64,000 bases of DNA from the NCBI RefSeq assembly GCF_001305675.1, contig NZ_CP011853.1:1922001-1986000 (forward strand), given 5' to 3'. The translations under genes and the position numbers were made by a program. Of this stretch, positions 1-7,993 are shown piece by piece; position 1 is the first letter of the stretch; every line of letters begins with the position of its first letter. The notes beneath the pieces are model-generated. The model saw only the letters and a program-made list of their open reading frames with translations. It made no database searches and was not told the origin of the DNA. The DNA comes from Gordonia phthalatica. Its GTDB lineage: Bacteria; Actinomycetota; Actinomycetes; Mycobacteriales; Mycobacteriaceae.

Positions 1-1
1 C

Positions 2-1303
2 GTGAAGGTCGAGAAGATCACGCACCTGCAGCGCAACATCGCGTACGCGGTGGCGACCGACAACGTCCGCCTGCTGGCACCGATCCCCGGCAAGTCGGCC
101 GTCGGCATCGAGGTGCCGAACTCCGATCGCGAGATGGTGCGCCTGTCGGACGTTCTCGCGGCGCCGTCGACCCGCAAGGAGAGCCACCCGCTGGTCATCG
201 GTCTGGGCAAGGACATCGAGGGCGACTTCGTGCACGCGAATCTCGCGAAGATGCCGCACCTGTTGGTCGCCGGCTCGACCGGTTCCGGTAAGTCGAGCTT
301 CGTGAACTCGATGCTCGTCTCGCTGCTCACCCGGGCGACGCCGGACGAGGTCCGGATGATCCTGATCGACCCGAAGATGGTGGAGCTGACCCCCTACGAG
401 GGGATTCCGCACCTGATCACGCCGATCATCACCGAGCCGAAGAAGGCGGCCGCCGCGTTGTCGTGGCTGGTGGATGAGATGGAGCAGCGCTACCAGGACA
501 TGAAGGCCTCCCGCGTGCGCCACATCAACGACTTCAACGCCAAGGTGCGGTCCGGCGAGATCACAGCGCCGCTGGGGTCCGAGCGCGTGTACAAGCCGTA
601 CCCGTACATCGTCGCCATCGTCGACGAGCTCGCCGACCTGATGATGACGGCGCCGAAGGACGTCGAGGGCGCCATCGTCCGCATCACGCAGAAGGCGCGT
701 GCCGCAGGCATCCACCTGGTCCTCGCCACGCAGCGCCCGTCGGTCGACGTCGTCACCGGTCTCATCAAGACCAACGTGCCGAGCCGTCTGGCGTTCGCGA
801 CCAGCTCGCTGACCGACTCGCGCGTCATCCTGGACCAGCCGGGCGCCGAGAAGCTGATCGGCATGGGCGACGGGCTGTTCCTCCCGATGGGGGCCAACAA
901 GCCCATCCGCATGCAGGGCGCCTTCATCACCGACGAGGAGATCGCGTCGGTCGTCGAGTTCACGCGCACCCAGTCCGAGCCGGAGTACGAGGAGGGCGTC
1001 ACCACCGCGAAGGCCGGTGACAAGAAGGAGATCGACGGCGACATCGGCAACGACCTCGACGACCTGCTGCAGGCGATCGAACTGGTGGTGTCGAGTCAGT
1101 TCGGCTCCACGTCGATGCTGCAGCGCAAGCTGCGCGTCGGTTTCGCGAAGGCCGGGCGTCTGATGGACCTCATGGAGACCCGCGAGATCGTGGGACCCAG
1201 CGAGGGATCCAAGGCGCGTGACGTGCTGGTGAAGCCGGAGGATCTGGCCGGCGTGATCGCGTCGATCACCGGCGGTTCGGCTGGCGGCGAGGACGAGTTC
1301 TGA
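2..1303 (+). CDS. ftsK: DNA translocase FtsK, C-terminal part (5' end outside window)
   Basis: Only the C-terminal 433 residues are present; the reading frame is open at the window edge, so the GTG at base 2 is not the real start. FtsK is a septum-anchored ATPase that pumps chromosomal DNA during division and XerCD dimer resolution. The visible part holds the RecA-like motor: Walker A GSTGSGKSS at residues 91-99 of the fragment, Walker B IVAIVDEL at about 203-210, and the C-terminal winged-helix gamma domain (about 350-415) that reads KOPS sequences. The N-terminal membrane segments lie upstream. It is followed by the riboswitch-terC unit. Confidence 0.96.
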   Translation: MKVEKITHLQRNIAYAVATDNVRLLAPIPGKSAVGIEVPNSDREMVRLSDVLAAPSTRKESHPLVIGLGKDIEGDFVHANLAKMPHLLVAGSTGSGKSSFVNSMLVSLLTRATPDEVRMILIDPKMVELTPYEGIPHLITPIITEPKKAAAALSWLVDEMEQRYQDMKASRVRHINDFNAKVRSGEITAPLGSERVYKPYPYIVAIVDELADLMMTAPKDVEGAIVRITQKARAAGIHLVLATQRPSVDVVTGLIKTNVPSRLAFATSSLTDSRVILDQPGAEKLIGMGDGLFLPMGANKPIRMQGAFITDEEIASVVEFTRTQSEPEYEEGVTTAKAGDKKEIDGDIGNDLDDLLQAIELVVSSQFGSTSMLQRKLRVGFAKAGRLMDLMETREIVGPSEGSKARDVLVKPEDLAGVIASITGGSAGGEDEF

Positions 1304-1319
1304 GGTAGAATCGGCGACG

Positions 1320-1466
1320 ATCAACGAGGGGAGTATCCCCGACTCGTGGCGTCTCCGTCAGTACGGTGGCGGCCTGGATCACCGCCGATCGGTGGTCCAG
1401 CCGACCTCCCGGAGCGCCGCCGCCGGACGCACGACGGTTCCCGGCGGTGGGAGAGACCTCCGGCAT
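1320..1466 (+). ncRNA. yybP-ykoY family manganese riboswitch upstream of terC
   Basis: The 198-bp leader before terC carries the yybP-ykoY hallmarks: GGGGAGUA at 1328-1335, a CCGUCAGUACGG segment at about 1354-1366, and a 3' GAGAGACCUC at 1451-1460. The P1 stem is closed by GAGG near 1326-1329 pairing with CCUC near 1457-1460. A GC-rich variable helix lies between. This family binds Mn2+ and commonly controls TerC-type and MntP exporters, which fits the gene 36 nt downstream. A good Shine-Dalgarno (GGAGGA, 1485-1490) follows the aptamer, so translational or transcriptional control are both possible. Outer limits are approximate. Confidence 0.82.
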
Positions 1467-1501
1467 CGCCATTCAGTGCTGCACGGAGGAATTGACTCAT
1501 C

Positions 1502-2509
1502 ATGCATGTCTCCTTGACGACCTGGCTGATCACCGGCGCGGTGATCCTGGGGTTGTTCGTCTTCGACTTCTTCGCTCACGTCCGGACTCCGCACGAGCCG
1601 ACGCTCCGCGAGTCGGGATTCTGGTCGACGGTCTACATCGGCATCGCCGTGCTGTTCGGCGGTTTCGTCTGGTGGCAGTGGGGCAGTCAGTACGGCGGCG
1701 AGTACTTCGCCGGGTACGTGACCGAGAAGGCGCTGTCGGTCGACAACCTGTTCGTCTTCGTCGTCATCATGACGAAGTTCGCGGTCCCGCGGGTGTACCA
1801 GCAGAAGGTGCTCCTGTTGGGCATCGTGATGGCGCTCGTGATGCGCGGCGGCTTCATCGCCGTCGGTGCCGCTGCGATCAACGCCTACAGCTGGGTGTTC
1901 TACATCTTCGGTCTGTTCCTGCTGTTCACCGCGGTGAAGCTGCTGAACGAGAGCGATGAGCCCGCCGCCGAGGAGCGGGAGCGGCAGGGCCGCGTCGAGC
2001 GGATCGTGAAGAAGTGGTTCCGCGCCACCGACGTCTACGACGGCGACAAGCTGACGACGAGGATCGACGGCAAGCGGATGATCACCCCGCTGATGGTGGT
2101 GCTGATCGTCATCGGCTTCACCGACGTCCTGTTCGCCCTGGACTCGATCCCGGCGATCTACGGCCTCACTCAGGAGCCGTACCTGGTCTTCACCGCGAAC
2201 GCGTTCGCGCTGATGGGTCTGCGCCAGCTGTACTTCCTGCTGGGCGGTCTGCTGAACAAGCTGATCTACCTGTCGTACGGCCTGTCGCTGATCCTGGCCT
2301 TCATCGGTGTGAAGCTGGTCCTGCACGCCCTGCACGAGAACACGCTGAGCTTCATCAACGGCGGCAACCACGTCCCCGTTCCGGAGATCAGCACCGCGCT
2401 GTCGCTGGGCGTCATCGGCGGCACCCTCGTGGTGACGACCGTCCTCAGCCTCATCGTCTCCAAGCGCCGTGCGAACAAGGCGCTGGCAGATTCGACCAGC
2501 AACGACTGA
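1502..2509 (+). CDS. TerC family integral membrane protein (probable Mn2+ exporter)
   Basis: A 335-residue polytopic membrane protein with about nine hydrophobic segments. It has the family signatures EKALSVDN (75-82) and FALDSIP (211-217), whose acidic residues are thought to bind metal. TerC proteins export Mn2+ or metallate exported proteins, and some confer tellurite resistance. The ATG at 1502 has GGAGGA 11 nt upstream and lies directly behind the yybP-ykoY riboswitch, so induction by Mn2+ is likely. The cytoplasmic loop at about 150-190 is highly charged. The gene converges on the YciI gene. Confidence 0.93.
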   Translation: MHVSLTTWLITGAVILGLFVFDFFAHVRTPHEPTLRESGFWSTVYIGIAVLFGGFVWWQWGSQYGGEYFAGYVTEKALSVDNLFVFVVIMTKFAVPRVYQQKVLLLGIVMALVMRGGFIAVGAAAINAYSWVFYIFGLFLLFTAVKLLNESDEPAAEERERQGRVERIVKKWFRATDVYDGDKLTTRIDGKRMITPLMVVLIVIGFTDVLFALDSIPAIYGLTQEPYLVFTANAFALMGLRQLYFLLGGLLNKLIYLSYGLSLILAFIGVKLVLHALHENTLSFINGGNHVPVPEISTALSLGVIGGTLVVTTVLSLIVSKRRANKALADSTSND

Positions 2510-2564
2510 CAGCCCGAACTCGATCACGCGCGGGCCGCGACGTCAGTTCAATACGGTCCGAAAC

Positions 2565-2843
2565 TCAGTAAGGCCCGAACACCTGGACCAATTCCTTGAT
2601 CGCAACGGCAGCGATCAATTTCTCGCGGGCGAACGGATCATTCGCCAGGAAATCCTTGGCCGCGTCGAGGTCGTCGGCGGTGATCATCAGGAGCGCTCCG
2701 CTGCCGTCGGTGTAGGGGCCGACGAACTGGAGGTCGCCCGCTTCGTGTCGGGCGCCGAGCCAGGCTCGGTGTTCGGGGCGGAACTGGTCTCGTGCGGCGG
2801 CGGCGTCGGGGGCGTAGGTGTAGTCGACGGCGAAGAGTGCCAT
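2565..2843 (-). CDS. YciI family protein
   Basis: A 92-residue protein of the YCII ferredoxin-like fold family. It opens MALFAVDYTY and has the conserved His in EHRAWL (about residue 25) and a VGPYTDGSGALLMI core like other YciI proteins; the family's proposed active site is a His-Asp pair. Its biochemical role is unknown. The ATG at 2843 is preferred because homology begins there and a GAAAGGAA-like ribosome site precedes it; the open frame extends further upstream without family similarity. It lies 29 nt downstream of the GNAT gene on the same strand, so the two are probably cotranscribed. Confidence 0.88.
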   Translation of the reverse strand: MALFAVDYTYAPDAAAARDQFRPEHRAWLGARHEAGDLQFVGPYTDGSGALLMITADDLDAAKDFLANDPFAREKLIAAVAIKELVQVFGPY

Positions 2844-2872
2844 GAGTGTGCAGTTCCTTTCGGGGATTGCGA

Positions 2873-3406
2873 TCAGAGGTGGGCGAGCATGCGGGTGTTG
2901 CCCAGGGTGTTGGGTTTGACGGCCGACAGGTCGAGGAACTCGGCGACGCCGGTGTCGTAGGAGCGGCACATCTCGGCGTAGACCTCGCGGGACACGGGGG
3001 TGCCTGCGATCTCGGCGAAGCCGTGGCGGGAGAAGAAGGCGGTCTCGAAGGTGAGGACGAAGACGCGTTCGAGTTCCAGTTCGCGCGCCACGTCCATGAG
3101 TCGGCCGACGATCTGGTGTCCGATGCCGCGTCCGGCGTAGGCGGTGTCGACGGCGACGGTGCGGACTTCGCCCAGGTCCGACCAGAGGACGTGGAGGGCG
3201 CCGCAGCCGACTACGTGGCCGTCGACTTCGCCGACCCAGAACTCCTGGACGGCCTCGTAGAGGGTGACGAGGTTCTTCTCGAGGAGGATCTTGCCTGCGT
3301 AGATGTCGATGAGGGCTTTGATGCGGGGAACGTCCGACGTCCGGGCACGGCGCACGAGCACCGTGGAGGGCTCGTCGGGGTGCACTTCGGTGTGTTCGCT
3401 CAGCAT
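2873..3406 (-). CDS. argA: GNAT amino-acid N-acetyltransferase (ArgA-like)
   Basis: A 177-residue single-domain GNAT enzyme. The acetyl-CoA binding A motif is VAVDTAYAGRGIGHQIVGRL (about residues 104-123), with FFSRHGF near the C-terminus. Size and position between ftsK and pgsA match the mycobacterial gene Rv2747, reported to acetylate L-glutamate or L-glutamine at the first step of arginine synthesis. The gene symbol rests on that synteny; a different amino-acid substrate is possible. It is divergent from pgsA with a 74-bp spacer. Confidence 0.85.
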   Translation of the reverse strand: MLSEHTEVHPDEPSTVLVRRARTSDVPRIKALIDIYAGKILLEKNLVTLYEAVQEFWVGEVDGHVVGCGALHVLWSDLGEVRTVAVDTAYAGRGIGHQIVGRLMDVARELELERVFVLTFETAFFSRHGFAEIAGTPVSREVYAEMCRSYDTGVAEFLDLSAVKPNTLGNTRMLAHL

Positions 3407-3480
3407 GGGACTCAGAATAGTCGCAGGTCTGCGCGCGCCCTTCGAGAGTCCGTGATTCGGGTGACGTTAGTCTTGACGTC

Positions 3481-4077
3481 GTGACTGAGCCTGTGCGCCG
3501 AACGATCGGCGATGACGTGGCCGTCGTGCCGGTGGTGAACATCGCGAATGCATTGACGGTCTTCCGCATCGTGCTTGTTCCGGTGTTTGTGGTGCTGCTG
3601 TTCGTCGGTGGCGGCGACGAGACCGCGTGGCGGGTCTCGGCGTTCGTGGTGTTCGTGGTGGCGGCGTTGACCGACCAGCTGGACGGGAAGCTGGCGCGTC
3701 AGCTGAATCTGGTGACGGATTTCGGGAAGATGGCCGATCCGATCGCCGACAAGGCGTTGATCGGTGCGGCATTGATCGGGCTGTCGATTCTCGGGGACCT
3801 GCCGTGGTGGGTGACCGTGGTGATCCTGGCCCGCGAGGTCGGGGTGACGCTGCTGCGTTTCTGGGTGTTGCGGTACGGGGTGATTCCGGCGAGTCGCGGA
3901 GGCAAGCTGAAGACCCTGCTGCAGTCGATGGCGATCGGCCTGTTCGTGCTGCCGCTGTCGGGCGGCTGGCACACGGCCGCGTGGGTGCTGATGATCGCGG
4001 CGCTGGTGGCGACGGTGGCGACCGGCGTCGACTACGTGTGGCGGGCGTTGGCGTTGCGGCGCAGGAATGTCGTGTGA
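3481..4077 (+). CDS. pgsA: CDP-alcohol phosphatidyltransferase (PgsA-type)
   Basis: A 198-residue integral membrane enzyme that transfers a phosphatidyl group from CDP-diacylglycerol, most likely to glycerol 3-phosphate, making phosphatidylglycerol phosphate. The full family motif is present: D68-G69-x2-A72-R73-x8-G82-x3-D86-x3-D90, plus about five hydrophobic segments. The GTG start at 3481 is supported by a -10-like TAGTCT at 3468-3473, seven nt before the start, suggesting a leaderless mRNA. The upstream position to clgR-pspA is as in mycobacteria (pgsA3). Confidence 0.93.
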   Translation: MTEPVRRTIGDDVAVVPVVNIANALTVFRIVLVPVFVVLLFVGGGDETAWRVSAFVVFVVAALTDQLDGKLARQLNLVTDFGKMADPIADKALIGAALIGLSILGDLPWWVTVVILAREVGVTLLRFWVLRYGVIPASRGGKLKTLLQSMAIGLFVLPLSGGWHTAAWVLMIAALVATVATGVDYVWRALALRRRNVV

Positions 4078-4107
4078 GCGGTATACGTTGCATGGATGCG
4101 AGCGGCG

Positions 4108-4125
4108 TTCGGTGGCGAATTCCGC
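4108..4125 (+). promoter_or_regulatory. possible regulator-binding palindromes upstream of clgR
   Basis: TTCGGTGGCGAA (4108-4119, arms TTCG/CGAA) overlaps GGCGAATTCCGC (4114-4125, arms GCG/CGC). ClgR-type regulators bind GC-rich inverted repeats of this general kind and autoregulate, so this could be a ClgR operator. The match is loose and I found no convincing -35/-10 pair, so this is tentative. Confidence 0.3.
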
Positions 4126-4189
4126 TAGGGTCGACGGCACAGGCTTTGACGATGATTGGCTTGATGATGACAGGCAGGGAGGACCGCGC

Positions 4190-4525
4190 GTGACACTGCT
4201 CTTGCGTGAGGCGATCGGCGATGAACTGCGCCGAGTTCGGACCGGGCAGGGACGCACTCTCCGTGAGGTCTCGACCAACGCGAGGGTGTCGCTCGGCTAT
4301 CTTTCGGAGGTCGAGCGCGGCCAGAAGGAGGCGTCGAGCGAGTTGTTGGCGTCGATCTGCGAGGCCCTTGACGTTCAGATCGGCGACATGCTGTTTCAGG
4401 TCGCGGGTGTGCTGCGCCCGGCCGACGTCGCCGCGAACGCTACCGACACTCTCGTCGAAGTCATTGCCCCCCAGGAAGATTCGGTGGACGGCGCGGGTGT
4501 TGCTACGGCACTGGCCGCCGCGTGA
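4190..4525 (+). CDS. clgR: XRE family transcriptional regulator ClgR
   Basis: A 111-residue Cro/C1-type regulator with the helix-turn-helix at about residues 22-58 (RTLREVSTNARVSLGYLSEV). ClgR activates clp protease and psp genes under envelope and proteotoxic stress. The GTG at 4190 is chosen over upstream in-frame starts because GGGAGGA (4177-4183) is correctly spaced and the family normally begins there. The protein ends ATALAAA; in Streptomyces and mycobacteria C-terminal alanines make ClgR a ClpP substrate, so this tail is a likely degron. It lies 45 nt before pspA, as in the mycobacterial clgR-pspA operon. Confidence 0.92.
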   Translation: MTLLLREAIGDELRRVRTGQGRTLREVSTNARVSLGYLSEVERGQKEASSELLASICEALDVQIGDMLFQVAGVLRPADVAANATDTLVEVIAPQEDSVDGAGVATALAAA

Positions 4526-4570
4526 TCACGAGACCGACGCGACCCGCGTAACGAGGAGTTTGGAAGACCG

Positions 4571-5386
4571 ATGGCCAACCCATTTGTGAAGTTCTGGAAT
4601 TACATGATGGCGCTGGGGAATGCGAAGATCGACGAGCACGCAGACCCCAAGGTGCAGATCCAGCAGGCGATCGAGGACGCGCAGCGTCAGCATCAGGCAC
4701 TGTCGCAGCAGGCGGCCGCCGTCATCGGCAATCAGCGCCAGTTGGAGATGCGGCTGAACCGTCAGCTCGAGGAGATCGAGAAGCTGCAGGGCAACACCCG
4801 GCAGGCGCTGACGCTCGCCGATCAGGCCGCGGCCGCGGGCGACGCCGCGAAGTCGACCGAGTACACCAACGCCGCCGAGGCGTTCGCCGCGCAGCTGGTG
4901 ACAGCGGAGCAGAACGTCGAAGACCTGAAGGTTCTGCACGACCAGTCGTTGCAGGCCGCAGCGCAGGCCAAGCAGGCGGTGGAGCGCAACGCGATGTCGC
5001 TGCAGCAGAAGCTGGCCGAGCGCTCCAAGCTGCTGAGCCAGCTGGAGCAGGCGAAGATGCAGGAGCAGGTCTCCAAGTCGCTGAACCAGATGAGCGAGCT
5101 GGCGGCTCCCGGCAACACGCCGAACCTGGAGCAGGTCCGCGACAAGATCGAACGCCGCTACGCCAATGCGCTCGGATCCGCCGAACTCGCGAAGGGCAGC
5201 GTCGCCGGCCGGATGGCCGAGGTCGAGGCAGCCGGTGTGCAGATGGCCGGTCACGCTCGGCTGGAGCAGATCCGCGCCAGCATGGGCGGCGGCGCCCTGA
5301 ACCCGGGCCAGTCGGCGGGGGCCGCGGCCCCGGCGCCGCAGGTGCCGCAGGCTCCGACCCAGGCGCAGACGCCGGAGTCGAACTGA
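4571..5386 (+). CDS. pspA: PspA/IM30 family envelope-stress protein (35-kDa antigen-like)
   Basis: A 271-residue, mostly coiled-coil protein. It starts MANPFVKFWNYMMALGNAKI, the amphipathic N-terminal helix that binds membrane, followed by long Ala/Gln/Glu-rich helices (about 20-230) and a disordered Pro/Ala/Gln tail. PspA stabilises stressed membranes and in mycobacteria also restrains ClgR. The ATG at 4571 follows a GAGGAG site. The mycobacterial partners pspM and pspN are not found downstream; a glycosyltransferase frame follows directly. Confidence 0.94.
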   Translation: MANPFVKFWNYMMALGNAKIDEHADPKVQIQQAIEDAQRQHQALSQQAAAVIGNQRQLEMRLNRQLEEIEKLQGNTRQALTLADQAAAAGDAAKSTEYTNAAEAFAAQLVTAEQNVEDLKVLHDQSLQAAAQAKQAVERNAMSLQQKLAERSKLLSQLEQAKMQEQVSKSLNQMSELAAPGNTPNLEQVRDKIERRYANALGSAELAKGSVAGRMAEVEAAGVQMAGHARLEQIRASMGGGALNPGQSAGAAAPAPQVPQAPTQAQTPESN

Positions 5387-6579
5387 CGCTGAGCGTCGCC
5401 ACCCCGACCGTTGCGATCGTGGCCGGGTCCGACGCCGGGCATGCATTCCCGGCGCTGGGCCTGGCCACTGCGCTTCGCGAGGCCGGCGACCGGGTGATCG
5501 TCTACACCGGTGAACGGTGGACCGCGATCGCGCAGCAGCGCGGCCTCGACGTCCGCCCGTTGCCGGGGCTCGCCGCGCGTCCGGGGGAGGACGACGACGA
5601 TGCCGGTGCCAAACTGAGTGTCCGCGCCGCGCGGATGGCTCTCGAGCTCGCACCCGAGCTGGCACTGCAGGATGTCGATCTGGTGATCAGCGACGTCATC
5701 ACGATCGCCGGCGGCTGGGCCGCCGAACTGGCAGGGCTTCCGTGGATCGAGCTGTCGCCGCACCCGTTGTACGAGCAGTCGCGCGGACTCCCGCCGATCG
5801 GCGCGGGCATGGCGGCCGGAACCGGGCCGGTGGGCCGTTTGCGGGATGTGATGCTGCGCGCCGGGGCGGACCGCGCGGTCGCCAAGGGACGCCGCCAACG
5901 TCGTGCGGCGCGGTCGGGCATCGAACTGCACGACGACGCGCAGCCGATCGCTAGGCTCGTCGCGACCCTGCCCGGTCTGGAGGTGCCGCGCCCGGACTGG
6001 CCGGAGCGCACGCACATCGTCGGGCCGCTGCTGTTCGAACCGACGGATGCGATCTTCGATCGACCGGTCGGCGACGGCCCGCTGATCGTGGTGGCGCCGT
6101 CGACGGCGGCGACCGGAGCCGGCGACATGGGAGCGCTGACGTTGGCCGCCCTGGCCGACCTGCAACGGACCCGTCCGGTGCGGGTGGTGTACTCGGCCCT
6201 GGTGCCGCCGGTGGGCGACCGGGTGCCCGACGGGATGGTCGCGGCCACTGCACGGCAGGACGAGATCCTGGACGAGGCGGATCTGGTGGTCTGCGGTGCC
6301 GGCCACGGCATGCTCGCGAAGGCGCTGCGGGCGTCGGTTCCCGTGGTGACGGTGCCGGGCGGGGGGGACCAGTGGGAGCTCGCGAACCGCGTTCAGCGGA
6401 TCGGCTGCGGGCGCCTGGTCCGGCCGGCCACCGTGGAATCGCTGTCCGAGGCGATCATCGCGGTCCTCGACGATCCCGCCTACGCGGCGGCGGCCCGGCG
6501 TGTCGCGAAAACCTCTTCATCGACGGTCGACCCGGTGACCGTCGTGCACCGATCGTGGAGAATGGCTGCATGCGTTTGA
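5383..6579 (+). CDS. glycosyltransferase of the GT1/MGT type, probable CTG start
   Basis: A GT-B fold glycosyltransferase of about 398 residues. The N-terminal strand-loop reads TVAIVAGSDAGHAFPALG, and the C-terminal nucleotide-sugar part has VVCGAGHGMLAKALR and VVTVPGGGDQWELANRV. Acceptor and sugar are unknown; the family includes UDP-glycosyl and macrolide transferases, and an Rv2739c-like protein occupies this place in mycobacteria. No ATG, GTG or TTG allows the full first beta strand: GTG 5419 would cut it. CTG 5383 overlaps the pspA TGA (CTGA), so I place the start there; 5419 is the conservative alternative. The 3' end overlaps DUF3046 by 10 nt. Confidence 0.78.
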   Translation: MTLSVATPTVAIVAGSDAGHAFPALGLATALREAGDRVIVYTGERWTAIAQQRGLDVRPLPGLAARPGEDDDDAGAKLSVRAARMALELAPELALQDVDLVISDVITIAGGWAAELAGLPWIELSPHPLYEQSRGLPPIGAGMAAGTGPVGRLRDVMLRAGADRAVAKGRRQRRAARSGIELHDDAQPIARLVATLPGLEVPRPDWPERTHIVGPLLFEPTDAIFDRPVGDGPLIVVAPSTAATGAGDMGALTLAALADLQRTRPVRVVYSALVPPVGDRVPDGMVAATARQDEILDEADLVVCGAGHGMLAKALRASVPVVTVPGGGDQWELANRVQRIGCGRLVRPATVESLSEAIIAVLDDPAYAAAARRVAKTSSSTVDPVTVVHRSWRMAACV

Positions 6580-6764
6580 CGGAGTTCACCGAGCTCACCG
6601 AGTTGGAGTTCGGCCGCCGCCGAGCCGACGGACTGCTGAAAGACCTGGTCCTGGTCGAATTGGGCAGTCGGACCGGCCTGGAGGCGATCGATGACGGCGT
6701 GGATCCGAAGCTCGTCTGGCGGGCTCTGTGCCGCGAACTCGACGTCCCCGCGGAACGCTGGTGA
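6570..6764 (+). CDS. DUF3046 family small protein
   Basis: A 64-residue protein beginning MRLTEFTELTELEFG and ending in LDVPAERW, typical of DUF3046. This actinobacterial family of unknown function is almost always found just upstream of recA (Rv2738c in M. tuberculosis). The ATG lies inside the end of the glycosyltransferase gene, pointing to translational coupling. No catalytic motif is visible; the central ADGLLKDLVL and DPKLVWRALCRE look helical. Confidence 0.88.
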   Translation: MRLTEFTELTELEFGRRRADGLLKDLVLVELGSRTGLEAIDDGVDPKLVWRALCRELDVPAERW

Positions 6765-6785
6765 CGCGCCGTTCCGCGTGTCGAA

Positions 6786-6813
6786 TTGAACTCGAACATC
6801 TGTTCGCTATCCT
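6786..6813 (+). promoter_or_regulatory. recA promoter with LexA (SOS) box
   Basis: A LexA box TCGAAC-ATCT-GTTCGC occupies 6792-6807, one mismatch from the actinobacterial consensus TCGAAC-N4-GTTCGA. It sits exactly between a -35-like TTGAAC (6786-6791) and a -10-like TATCCT (6808-6813), spacing 16. LexA bound here would cover the promoter spacer, so recA should be induced by DNA damage. Confidence 0.85.
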
Positions 6814-6952
6814 GTGATGGAACCGGAGCGTGCTCTGGTGCGTCTAATCAATGACCGCGCGAAGCAGAATTGTCAGACCCTGCTCCTAATGTGTGGTCAC
6901 GACAGCAGAGAACGTTCTGGCCCACGGCTAGAGACATCCGGAGGAGAGACCG

Positions 6953-7993
6953 ATGGCAGGCACTGATCGGCAGAAGGCACTGGATCTTGCGCTCGCGCAG
7001 ATCGACAAGAATTTCGGCAAGGGCTCGGTGATGCGCCTCGGTGAGGACGCCCGCGCGCCGATGGAGGTGATTCCGACCGGTTCGGTGGCACTCGACATCG
7101 CACTCGGCATCGGCGGACTGCCTCGCGGCCGCGTCGTCGAGATCTACGGTCCGGAGTCCTCGGGTAAGACCACCGTCGCACTCCACGCGGTCGCGAACGC
7201 TCAGGCAGCGGGCGGCATCGCCGCCTTCATCGACGCCGAGCACGCCCTCGACCCGGAGTACGCCGCCAAACTCGGCGTCGACATCGACGCCCTGCTGGTG
7301 TCGCAGCCCGACACCGGTGAGCAGGCGCTGGAGATCGCGGACATGCTGATCCGCTCGGGTGCTCTCGACATCCTGGTCGTCGACTCGGTGGCCGCACTGG
7401 TTCCGAAGGCCGAGATCGAGGGCGAGATGGGCGACAGTCACGTCGGCTTGCAGGCCCGCCTCATGAGCCAGGCGCTGCGCAAGATGACCTCGGGTCTCAA
7501 CAACTCGAACACCACCGCCATCTTCATCAACCAGCTGCGTGAGAAGATCGGCGTCATGTTCGGCTCGCCGGAGACCACGACCGGCGGCAAGGCGCTGAAG
7601 TTCTACTCGTCGGTCCGCCTGGACGTTCGTCGCATCGAGACCCTGAAGGACGGCACCGAGGCCGTCGGCAACCGCACCCGCGTCAAGGTCGTCAAGAACA
7701 AGGTGGCCCCGCCCTTCAAGCAGGCCGAGTTCGACATCCTCTACGGCCACGGCATCAGCCGCGAGGGCTCGCTGATCGACCTCGGCGTGGCCGAGGGCTT
7801 CATCCGCAAGTCCGGTTCGTGGTTCACCTACGAGGGCGACCAGCTGGGACAGGGCAAGGAGAACGCCCGCAAGTTCCTGCTGGCCAACCCGGACATCGCC
7901 GACGAGATCGAAGGCAAGATCAAGGACAAGCTCGGCATCGGCCGTCCGAAGGACGACGCCGACGCCATCGCACCCGAGCCCGTCGACTTCTGA
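6953..7993 (+). CDS. recA: recombinase RecA
   Basis: A 346-residue full-length RecA that forms filaments on single-stranded DNA, catalyses strand exchange and triggers LexA self-cleavage. Walker A GPESSGKTT is at residues 66-74, Walker B LDILVVDS at about 138-145, loop-2 region FGSPETTTGG near 203-212. There is no intein, unlike M. tuberculosis RecA. The ATG at 6953 follows GGAGGAGAG. It is controlled by the LexA box 145 nt upstream and overlaps recX by one base. Confidence 0.99.
   Translation: MAGTDRQKALDLALAQIDKNFGKGSVMRLGEDARAPMEVIPTGSVALDIALGIGGLPRGRVVEIYGPESSGKTTVALHAVANAQAAGGIAAFIDAEHALDPEYAAKLGVDIDALLVSQPDTGEQALEIADMLIRSGALDILVVDSVAALVPKAEIEGEMGDSHVGLQARLMSQALRKMTSGLNNSNTTAIFINQLREKIGVMFGSPETTTGGKALKFYSSVRLDVRRIETLKDGTEAVGNRTRVKVVKNKVAPPFKQAEFDILYGHGISREGSLIDLGVAEGFIRKSGSWFTYEGDQLGQGKENARKFLLANPDIADEIEGKIKDKLGIGRPKDDADAIAPEPVDF

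Noticed and set aside
6953..7993. Intein in RecA, as in M. tuberculosis
   Set aside because: The protein is 346 residues and uninterrupted, so no intein is present.
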